Assembly: GCF_000003605.2 (NCBI RefSeq)
Contig: NW_003112486.1
Span: 30,354-69,570 of the forward strand
DNA length: 39,217 bases
Direction: 5' to 3'
Origin: Saccoglossus kowalevskii
Lineage: Eukaryota > Hemichordata > Enteropneusta > Harrimaniidae
Under the pieces are notes generated by a model. It searched no databases and was not told where the DNA came from. It saw only the letters and a list, made by a program, of their open reading frames with translations. A program made the position numbers and the translations under genes. Positions within the stretch are counted from its first letter, which is position 1; each line of letters opens with the position of its first letter. Positions 10,290 through 18,747 of the stretch are shown here, piece by piece.

Positions 10290-10730
10290 CTATGTGGGGA
10301 AAAATATATGTTATAAAGAGGTAGTCCAGTGAAGTTTACGATACATATGTTCACATAAACGTCTATCACGCGTAAAAGAGTCAACTGCGAATTACATGGG
10401 GTTCCCTTGATATCTGCAAGTAATATAGAATCTATTGACTGCACACTGTGGAGAATGGTGGTGGAAGTATGAGATGATTGTATATAAACGTACGAACGTT
10501 TTATTCGGGAAATCACTTAAATTCAGTTAAAATATTCTCTGTAGTAAGGGTTCTTCAAATAGAAAGTGACGCAATGCATTCCATGCCCGCTACTGTTATC
10601 TGTAATACGAACGCTGCGGGACACACTGACATTCTCACCTTAGGCAGTTGGTCTCGAGGGTAAATGAAAAGAACGGATTGCTCTTGTACGGATTAGTCGA
10701 CCGAATACGATCCAGTTGATTCGTGTTCAT
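10290..10730 (-). pseudogene. Polinton/Maverick adenain-like cysteine protease, decayed
   Basis: The ATG at 10730 lies five bases beyond the stop of the minor capsid remnant, and MNTNQLDRI resembles the start of Polinton proteases. Pieces in shifting frames keep the expected order: a YPRDQLPK block near 10650, GHGMHCVTFYLKNP (the His-containing block) near 10610-10570, and a C-terminal block with GNPM and DSFTRDRR near 10400-10360. In Polintons this protease (adenovirus adenain family) matures capsid proteins. Several stops and frameshifts make it non-functional, and I could not place the catalytic Cys with confidence. The neighbouring capsid gene supports the call. Confidence 0.5.
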
Positions 10731-10735
10731 CACAG

Positions 10736-11640
10736 CTAGTAATCGGTCAATACGTTTCTGTTTCTGTCAATCTGGATTACATTGTCGTACTGAGCATGAA
10801 TCAAAATTTGCTCCATGTATCGCACTGAGGTTATAATCGCTGGCTGGTTGGGAGTGAGGTCAAATGCGAAGTTGGTGTCTCTTCAGGATATTCGTCTCAT
10901 GTGGTGCCATTTGTACTAGTATCTTTGTACTACGCAATGGAAACCAAACACATAATCTTTTTGTGCAACTTACCGAGGAATATCAAATCTTTCTCTAATG
11001 ACAACGTACCAGCTGGGATGGATGCGATTTTCTTAATGCATCAGTCGACAGGGTATTTTGCAGTACTCTGATTCAATGTTTTGATCTGAGCCAGTTGAAC
11101 TTGACTTTTATCACTAGGAGAGTAGCGTCGGTGATGACCACTTTGAATGCAGGATTTGCGGTTGAACTAATCAAGCAGAATTTTCAGTCTGATTTTAACA
11201 TTATTGAGTAAATACTTCCAGTGAAAGAATATGTTTCTGTGTTTTGTGTATTTACTGAATGACGCATACATGTATTGACGTTTGAGTCTCATATTAGCTT
11301 CAGCATCATCAGCGTTCGAGTTTGCGACATTCATTTTTCCAGCGAAGTCCTTCTCAAATATCAACGCACTGATCTGCATTTGGCGTCCTCTAAATAATTC
11401 ATTGGCGTTTCGATCATATTTTTGTAGCAATAGGTAGAAGATGCATCCGACATCTGCTTTCCATTCAGGTACACGTCGATTTGATCGAAGAGCGAATACA
11501 ACCACAAGTTTACGAGCCCTACAGTGGCGCCCTTAGCCGAATTCCCCATTGGCAACGCTTTCTGTTCATTGTAGTGTGGCTAATGTGTGTCGGCGCACCA
11601 TCCGTATATCCATTCATCCATCATAGCATTTAAGGTCAAA
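10736..11640 (-). pseudogene. Polinton/Maverick minor capsid protein (F54H12.2-like), decayed
   Basis: The pieces match, in order, the family usually annotated as 'uncharacterized protein F54H12.2-like', which is the Polinton minor capsid (penton-type) protein. They are VGLVNLWLYSLFDQIDVYLN (11525-11465), an MIETPMNYLEDAK block, FEKDFAGKM near 11330, NNVKIRLK near 11190, FKVVITDATLL near 11140, LEKDLIFLGKL near 11000-10960, and the C-terminal NVIQIDRNRNVLTDY, ending in TAG at 10736-10738. At least three frame changes, internal stops and a deletion before the C-terminus are present. Polintons are virus-like DNA transposons; only this capsid/protease piece survives here. Confidence 0.7.
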
Positions 11641-12310
11641 ATCACGGCGAATCATCCTGAGATTTCGGACGCTTGTTCGAATTAAACTGTCAATGTATAC
11701 CACATTTTGACAAATTTAGTAACGAAAATAAATTCATATCATTACTAAGTGAGGATAAAATGTCAATTCCTTTAGCGCAATATTTAAAAAAATGTTTTAA
11801 TACAAGACAGCAGCACCTACATAAACTAACCCAGTAACACATTCCTTGTATACAAATTTTTATCTTTTTTTATGCTTGTTTGTTCCTTTACTTTTTATGT
11901 AGTTATTTTTCTTTTACCAATATCTGATTTATAACCCTTTTCATCCACTCCGGGGGATGTTGTGTGTTAATAAATAAATAAATATATAAATAAATAAATG
12001 CTACATAAACAGTTTACATTGCGGTCAACGAAAAACAATGCTGTTTTTCTTCGCTGTAGAAAATTTTGCTAACTTTCTCGCGACAGTTACTTTACTTTTC
12101 ATGGTTGTTCAAATAGTTGTTCAGGTATTATAACAGAATACATTACTTTCTCCCATCGTTCAATACATATACATAGTACAAAGCATAGCGCATGCCCTTG
12201 GCTCGTGCAGTTGACATTGCAGTTGTTTATACGACCTTGTGAGGATATTAAAATAACAATATGTAACCACAAGGAGCCCAGGAACTATGATCAACTGTAC
12301 GCACTCCCTA
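11641..12310. other. Non-coding; possible 3' tail of a LINE ending in AAAT repeats
   Basis: No reading frame is recognisable. The pyrimidine-rich stretch at 11860-11960 followed by (TAAA)n at 11969-11999 looks like the 3' UTR and simple-repeat tail of a LINE read on the plus strand, but no coding part is attached. The rest shows nothing. Confidence 0.3.
11969..11999. repeat. AAAT microsatellite
   Basis: Tandem TAAA units with one TATA interruption. Confidence 0.8.
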
Positions 12311-12311
12311 T

Positions 12312-12325
12312 GGGGGGGGGGGGGG
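12312..12325. repeat. Poly-G run of 14
   Basis: A run of 14 G in AT-rich DNA, which is prone to polymerase slippage and sequencing error. Confidence 0.9.
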
Positions 12326-12587
12326 TTATCGGCTGGTATCTAGTGTAAGAAATAGACAAGGGATGAAGGCTCCAGCCAGCTCATATTTTTTAAACTGAAA
12401 AAGACAGACGAATAGAATGAAAAATAAAATCTATGAAAAATACCAGGATGAAGATTATTAGTTGCTCTTTCAAATTTCGCCAAATCCTTACCTATATTCT
12501 ACCTATATCTGCAGAATAAATCAAGAAAACTACACAAATTGACTTCATTTACGAATACTTAACGGTTTGCCCGAACGCACGGCACAA

Positions 12588-12688
12588 TTGGAGGCGAAAC
12601 TAATCAGAAGACTGGTTACGAATCAGTTTAGCTCGTAACCAGTCTTATGATTGGTTGTTGACAAATGCTGAACAGGCCGCGCCTCCAA
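12588..12688. repeat. Fold-back element with nested inverted repeats
   Basis: Outer arms TTGGAGGCG (12588-12596) and CGCCTCCAA (12680-12688) pair perfectly. Inner arms AAGACTGGTTACGA (12608-12621) and TCGTAACCAGTCTT (12633-12646) pair perfectly around an 11-base loop, and between them AACTAATCA faces TGATTGGTT with one mismatch. Weaker pairing extends to about 12560 and 12720. The form is that of a small palindromic MITE; no coding capacity. Confidence 0.75.
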
Positions 12689-12729
12689 ACTGCACACAAA
12701 AAGTGTTCGTTCGAACTGCAGATAATAGC

Positions 12730-14740
12730 TTCCACCCAAGTCATGTGACATAAATGCTGAAAAAACAATATCAAAAAATCGTGTGTTTTTTAAATATAAA
12801 ATGGCACTGCTTTCATCTTCAAATTAGAAAATATTCATACAATGCTGACGTTAATCAACAAATCGTTTTATCTAAAGCTTAAACTTGGGTTTATACCGGT
12901 AATATTGAATAACATCTTCAAATTTGTTTGTATATGTGGGCTGGTATTCAACAAATTCTATTGTAATACACACTCGAAGTAATCACAAATATACATTTAT
13001 TGCTAACCAGCTAAACAACAAAGTGCTGGTTCGAACTATAGTTAAAGTGTTTTACACATTTGTTGAATTACTAGCTATAAGTTATGTGTTATATGTTATC
13101 CAATCATATTTGCAAGTTATTGCGTTTATTGGTCTTGACGTATTGGGTAAATATCCAATGATCACTACCATATATTTATAAACATAATATGTGTTCACCT
13201 AATGTAGGATATACGCGCATGCGTTGTTGTTCACGGTGGTTAAACATCGCTGAAAGGCAACTTTAAGTGCTCTCTAACAATATGGAGAAAATATGTAAAT
13301 AAATCATCAAAAGTTGATAATGTTTAACATCATCTAATAAGGCGATTACGTTAGTGTTAAACGTTCACAAATAGTCGTTTTTTACAATTTGCAATAAATA
13401 CTCATAACGTAGTCGAATTTAAGTAACACGTTAAATTCGATATATTATAAGAAAGGTACAGGATTTATGTACGATGATGAACATGATAAATGGAGATTTA
13501 GTAAACAGAAGATTGAAAGCTAAACATTTCAAGCAACTGCTTATTTCCATAATAATTTTCATTTGAATAAGTCTGACCATTAAAACGGAATTATTATTGG
13601 TGACCCAATTTGTTTGTAAAATATATAGTTTGTGACAACTGAACTATTTAATAATTTCCAACAACTGTAAAAAAAAAGCTGACCAGGAAAATTTAAATCT
13701 GGACTCTATGGTGCTGGACAAATATCACATATTCATTTACTACTAGTTAAATTTAATAGTTGTACTGTGTTTCAAACCGAAAGGGTTGTACTATATAATT
13801 CTATATTTTATATCAGTAGCATACTTATAATTAGTTTTGTATGATATTTTATTATCTTATATTTTATGAATATATAATAATGTATTGAGAATAAGATAAT
13901 GTAAACTTTATTCGTAAGTGAAGACTTTGCAACAAAAAAGCACCAAAAGTGAAAATAGTTTGATGGTGATGATTAATAACAACAATAATAAATCCCCTAC
14001 AGCGTCAAAATGAATTTGCAGACCCATTTCCCTATTGAATGTGGATTATTAAATTACATCCAAAACAATTTTCAGCAGAATTTCAACATTATTACCGCAC
14101 TGATAGTGGTATGAGTAGTTGCATTATTAATAATCGCGTACATCTGGTTATTTTTAGGTGGGATGGGGTACTAACACTAGCCTAATCTGTGCGCAAATTT
14201 GTGGTAGAGCTCCGAAATGTAATGAGTGTAAAACCAAACCTGTCTACATATCAACAAGGCAAAGAAACCCACGAGCCAGCATAAACACAGTAATGTTAAA
14301 AGCCAGCGTGGACTGCACATCTGTTTGTACTCGTCATGTATATCGTGCTTGACTTGAAAAAAATATCAACCTTGATTATAAATATCATCACTCACATCAG
14401 GCAAATATGTTGCCTATGAATAATAGTTACAATAGTTGAATGGAAAGCTTGGCATAGTTCAAATTACAAGGTATCTAAACTCAAAATAATTCAAATAAAC
14501 AAATTTAAGTATATATTTCTGAATCGAACATCAACACAATGTACAGCGTGGTTGATACATTATTTATGAAATTATTGCAGCTTATTCTACGTATAGTATA
14601 GTATAGTGCTGATTCATCCAGTATGACTAAGAAGTTGTGGAATATCAACCAGTTTAAGCAGTCAGTGGTGTCCTAGATATATGACACGGTATTAATGACT
14701 ACTCGTCTCATGTAACGATCAACAAACAATAAATGTGTCC
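12730..14740. other. AT-rich region without a recognised gene
   Basis: Short open frames at 12924-13181 (+) and 14158-14352 (+) match no family I know. The second is rich in cysteine (CAQICGRAPKCNECK) but lacks context. A 10-bp palindrome with an 8-base loop lies at 13413-13440. The rest is low-complexity AT-rich sequence. Confidence 0.35.
13413..13440. repeat. 10-bp inverted repeat
   Basis: TCGAATTTAA and TTAAATTCGA are exact reverse complements separated by eight bases. Function unknown. Confidence 0.5.
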
Positions 14741-14749
14741 CTTTAGTGA

Positions 14750-14920
14750 CCTGGGTGGTGGTACAATAGGTCTATCTGGTGCATTGGGTTTATGTATTTT
14801 CGGAGAATGTAAAAAAAGATAGAACAATGGTGTTCTGGGATTGACAAGTTTCAGAAATAAGGTAGTGTTCGCACCAATAGAGTCGTTTCCACACATAAAC
14901 ATAATGTTGATATGACTCAT
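14750..14920 (-). pseudogene. Possible Penelope-type reverse transcriptase fragment
   Basis: The frame reads NPRTPLFYLF, four extra residues, then PKIHKPNAPDRPIV (14842-14762). A block of the form FYLLPKIHKPNNPGRPIVS is characteristic of Penelope-like element RTs. The flanks lose similarity quickly, so only a scrap remains. A DIRS- or LINE-derived origin cannot be excluded. Confidence 0.5.
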
Positions 14921-14979
14921 TTATTATATTTCGTGGTAGGGTTGGAGGACAATATTTTGTTAGGGGCTTCATTGATTAA

Positions 14980-15585
14980 AAGACCTTAGCTGTCTTTGCA
15001 TATTCAGTAGTTTTGATATTCACCGCACCAAATCGTGTCAGCTCTTTTCTGCATTTTTTTGGCAAGGCAATGTCTTGGGTGCTGTTGATTTCATAATCTA
15101 CTGCCGTGACATCTAGGGCGGGACACTGTATATGCGTCATGGCTACCAATTTTAGGTTTAGAAAAAAAGGGCCTAGTTATTTTCATTGCTCAACTAAAGT
15201 ATAACTTCCACTGATGCAAGCTTCTAGCAGACGAAAAACCGTCTGTTATGCACACTTTGAGAAATAGAAGGTGTGCATAAAAATGACATCTACAATGTCA
15301 TTTAAATTAATTAATACCGTTTTGCGATAGTATTTTCTAGATTGAAGGCAGCATTTATAGGTCATTCAAAGTTGTGTTGGGATTACTTTGATACAGTGTT
15401 ACAGTGTCAGCACCAGTGATCTCTTACCAGTATGCAACGTAGCCAAAATAAAAGCATGCTCATTTTGAACACTGCGATTACAAAACTGGTAGGAGGTAAT
15501 TAGTGACGGTACGACCTGCCTGTCAAGTATAACAACAATTCTTGGTATGAAAAAAGATATCAAAAATTCACATAAATAGTAGAAT
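14980..15585. other. No gene recognised
   Basis: AT-rich, with chance frames only. The right end grades into the interspersed repeat described at 15586-15850. Confidence 0.3.
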
Positions 15586-15850
15586 GACCTATTTCTGAGG
15601 TGTTTTATCCTAAATTTGTAGGGAGAAACATTCGGTGCGAAGCTATCCAAGGAAAAACATTTTTTTGGATGTTGCTATGGCAACGGTGGGCCCAAATTTG
15701 TTTTCAGATTTTATATAATAACTAGGGCGATATTGTGACTTGCCTGCCAAGTTTGAGCGAAATCGGCCAAGCCAAAAAATTACAGAAGAATTAATCATTG
15801 AAAACACACAGACAGACCCCCCCCCCCTCCCACATACACACAAGCGATTT
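15586..15850. repeat. Interspersed repeat with X-box-like palindrome and poly-C run
   Basis: The stretch contains GTTGCTATGGCAAC (15671-15684), a near-perfect palindrome that fits the RFX X-box, followed by TGCCTGCCAAGTTTGAGCG near 15740 and a GACAGAC/poly-C stretch (11 C at 15817-15827). From memory, this order is common to a repeat class scattered in many invertebrate genomes. No protein is encoded. Confidence 0.45.
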
Positions 15851-16198
15851 TAAGGGCAATCCTAGCGGAGCGGATCGCCAATACTACGCCCGTGTTTATG
15901 AGTCGTCAGAATATAACTTCCATGTAAACGCAATACTATTATTACTAGGTTACACTGACAGCATGCAAATCAATATATTTGTCCATTGAACATTTTAAAG
16001 CGCGGTAGTCGTCGCGCAGCGCGTGCTCGAAATTCGTGTAAATAAACAATGTATTTTACACGCGTTGTATACGTCGCTAAGAGTCCAATATCGAACGGGA
16101 CGCGGCACGACGACTGCCGCCCTTTATGACATTTTACAACTCGTTGCACACCATAATTCAGTACCATTATCTTCAGTCCATTTTATCATTCCACCATG

Positions 16199-16344
16199 CT
16201 ATTTCATCCAAACACCAAGTTTTTTAACAGACTCAGGATACCCACGTAATTGTGATAGGGTGATTGTTGAATTATTTGCTACGCGAAAGAAATCCACAAA
16301 AGAGGACCACGCCGAAGAACTGCTTTTAATGAAGTACGCTGATC
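16199..16344 (-). CDS. O-fucosyltransferase-like gene, terminal exon 5B
   Basis: Acceptor GTTTCCAG ends at 16345 and the stop TAG is at 16199-16201. Entering in phase 1 after exon 4B, the exon encodes RSAYFIKSSSSAWSSFVDFF, then RVANNSTITL, and ends GYPESVKKLGVWMK. The block of the form RSxxFIxSxxSxWSxFV is the end of the GDP-fucose-binding C-terminal domain in this family. The exon is 146 nt including stop, the same length as 5A. N-glycosylation sequons (NNS, NST) are visible. The plus-strand open frame over this region (16023-16358) is only its antisense shadow. There is no canonical AATAAA nearby; a GATAAA lies about 20 bases downstream. Confidence 0.8.
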
Positions 16345-17173
16345 CTGGAAACAATTAAATAAAAAAATACAGCGATAAATTTATATTCATGTTCTTACGA
16401 ACATACAACACAATGTAACGGGGCTTAGAAGGATACATCAATGTTATTATTTTTTGATTGCCATAAGTATGCACATTTAACGTTAACGTTAACAGCAATA
16501 TATGCCATATTGAACTGAAACTATTATTTGTATCCCCAACGTACGAGGAGGTCAAGGTTATTAATCAAAGCGGTCACACGAACTTTTAATAAATATTAGT
16601 TTTCGTTTCTCTTAGAATAATTCTTGTCCTTGATGTAAATTTATGTGTTACTGGCCTCCAGCCTTAACATCCGGGATACTTTTATTGCTGCAGACGATAA
16701 AAGGGTGAATGACATACGTTTATTTCAGAATGGGAATAATTTAGTTAGGGCTCATTGTTTTACCTCGCTTACTGTTTCGTTGTTTTGTTTTGTTTCGAGA
16801 AAATAAATCAGTAATTGTCTTTGGCTACTGCCAGTATTAAGTCCCTTGGAAACAATTTTTGATAACGCCCTCGAATAAGTCCAATAACTGTCTAATATTT
16901 ATTTGTTAATAGTTGTTTCTTTTTTACATGTTCGAATGAGTTAGTAACATAACAAAATACTTTTAAAATTGAATCATTCCTCACGACTAGAATTCCCTTA
17001 CATGTCAATAAAGACATAAACGCTGTTATGCCGTATTAAAAATAATGCTGTCAGCAAGTGTTTAATCATTATCAACACTTTACCATATATTCTATTATTC
17101 ACTGCAGTAATTTCCAAGAAGTTAGGTGTCATTAAACAATCCAACCAAATATTACATCTGATGTTTCACTTAC
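16345..17173 (-). other. Intron between exons 4B and 5B
   Basis: An 829-bp GT-AG intron. It contains AACGTTAACGTTAAC near 16482, a short self-complementary repeat. Otherwise AT-rich with no gene. Confidence 0.6.
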
Positions 17174-17297
17174 TTTGAGCAAATTCCAGGTTCACCAAGG
17201 AATATACATAATTATCGCTCTTGTATTTCTCCGGTAATGTGATATCGATTGCCTCTTTGGTGCCAGGCAATGATTTCTTCATAACATTGACGAATGC
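17174..17297 (-). CDS. O-fucosyltransferase-like gene, exon 4B
   Basis: Acceptor AACTGCAG ends at 17298 and donor GTAAGT begins at 17173. In phase 0 from exon 3, it encodes AFVNVMKKSLPGTKEAIDIT, then LPEKYKSDNYVYSLVNLEFA and Q. The DNYxxSLVxxE block belongs to the C-terminal lobe of PF10250-type O-fucosyltransferases, just before the donor-binding loop. It is 124 nt like exon 4A, with 25 of 41 residues identical. The usual QEIC motif reads LEFA, so the conserved Cys is lost. Confidence 0.8.
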
Positions 17298-18135
17298 CTG
17301 CAGTTATTTAACCATAATATTAACCTCACATTCTTAATAATATTATCCGGCCCAGAACATTGCATTGGCAGTTATCAATGGTCATCAGCGGACTGTACAC
17401 ATGTTTACTTTCTTTTGTTCAATTACATTTACCTAATCGTAAATCGATTCTTTGTCTGCTGGGACACATCTATTTTGTTTTACTATTTTAAAAGTAAACT
17501 ATGATCTAGTTTGGTGGCTTAGTAAGAAAGACCAGTGTAGTTTGCTGTGCCGAAGTGCCTGAAGAATACGTATCAATGCATAAAAACTTGTCTGTGTACG
17601 TTTGATTATCACTGTATGAAGATTTTGGCGTAATCTACATCTGCCACCTTACGGTAAATGACTCAAGAAAGTTAGAGTACAGCAATCAGCGCTACTCCCC
17701 TCCAAGAAATTAGTTAACTGGTGAGATTCGGCTTCAGTGCAATTATCCTCGTTGACAACATCAAGTATAATTTAACAGATACAATTTAAAATAGCATATA
17801 TGTATTTTCAGGTGAATCAATCGAAAATAACTTTACGTTAGATAATTGGTAGTTGGATGATTGGTAGTTGTCATCTCCTGGTTAGTGAAATAAGTTAAGA
17901 AAAGTTAAGTTGTTTGTACGTTTATGCGTAATTTATTGCGGAAGGAATACATGAGAATAATGAGTTGATCACACAAAGAAAATATGTGTGTATTGCAAGA
18001 TACACATCAATTAACATCATTATTGAGAACAAAAAAGGAAATTAAAGATTTCATTGTTTTGTGTCATAGTGGATTTAAATAATCACCATCGCCTAAGCAA
18101 AAAAGAAACTATACTACTTTATCTTCACTATGTTA
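17298..18135 (-). other. Spacer between the two terminal exon pairs
   Basis: 838 bp. It holds no third copy of the early exons and no start exon that I can see. It is therefore either intronic (for the 4B/5B transcript) or 3' flank (for the 4A/5A transcript). Confidence 0.55.
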
Positions 18136-18281
18136 TTACATCCAGATGTGAAGCTTTCTCACAGCTTCCGGGTAACCCGACAGATCTCGTAGCACTATCG
18201 TTGTTTTATTTGAGGACACTCGAAAAAAAGCTACGAATGCGGACCACATGGACCACCCGCTTTGGATGAAGAAGTCTGATC
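18136..18281 (-). CDS. O-fucosyltransferase-like gene, terminal exon 5A
   Basis: Acceptor TTTCCTAG ends at 18282 and the stop TAA is at 18136-18138. In phase 1 after exon 4A, it encodes RSDFFIQSGWSMWSAFVAFF, then RVSSNKTTIVLRDL and GYPEAVRKLHIWM. Nucleotide length and phase match exon 5B exactly, and more than half of the residues are shared. No disabling change is present, so this copy looks functional. Confidence 0.8.
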
Positions 18282-18623
18282 CTAGGAAAAAAAGACGCGA
18301 TATATTTATCAGATATTACATTACTTAATTACATGTTACTACAGGTGAAATATATACTAGTTGTAAACCACTAACTGCTTAAATAGCAACGATACCGACT
18401 TCATAATACGACATCTAAAACTGTTTTAATTTTAACTTTACACTCCGATGCTGCTCAGATAGGCTTGGTACATTTGGCAGATAATCAAATATTAAAAAAA
18501 AAGTATTTAGGAAGGCAGAACAGTTGCGGACTGATCTTACACACACCGATGCTCTCGTGTGATTTAGATCATTTTCAGTTTTCAAAATAATATTATCTGA
18601 CGAACAAATAATTCAAAACTTAC
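18282..18623 (-). other. Intron between exons 4A and 5A
   Basis: A 342-bp GT-AG intron, AT-rich, with nothing else recognised. It is less than half the length of the equivalent intron between 4B and 5B. Confidence 0.6.
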
Positions 18624-18747
18624 TTTGACATATTTCCTGGTCGACCAATGAATATACGTAATTGTCGCTCTTGTATCTTTCTGGCAATATGACATCACTT
18701 GCATCTTTCGTAGAACGAAATCTTTTTTTCATGACACTGATGATTGC
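18624..18747 (-). CDS. O-fucosyltransferase-like gene, exon 4A
   Basis: Acceptor CAATTGCAG ends at 18748 and donor GTAAGT begins at 18623. In phase 0 it encodes AIISVMKKRFRSTKDASDVI, then LPERYKSDNYVYSLVDQEIC and Q, continuing into RS of exon 5A. The SLVDQEICQRS join fits the SLVEQEIC pattern I know from this family, so 4A keeps the ancestral motif that 4B has lost. Exon length, both phases and the splice-site contexts are the same as for 4B. Confidence 0.85.

Noticed and set aside
16023..16358. 111-codon plus-strand frame with an HAE motif that looked deaminase-like
   Set aside because: It is the antisense of terminal exon 5B, which has splice sites, correct phase and family motifs.
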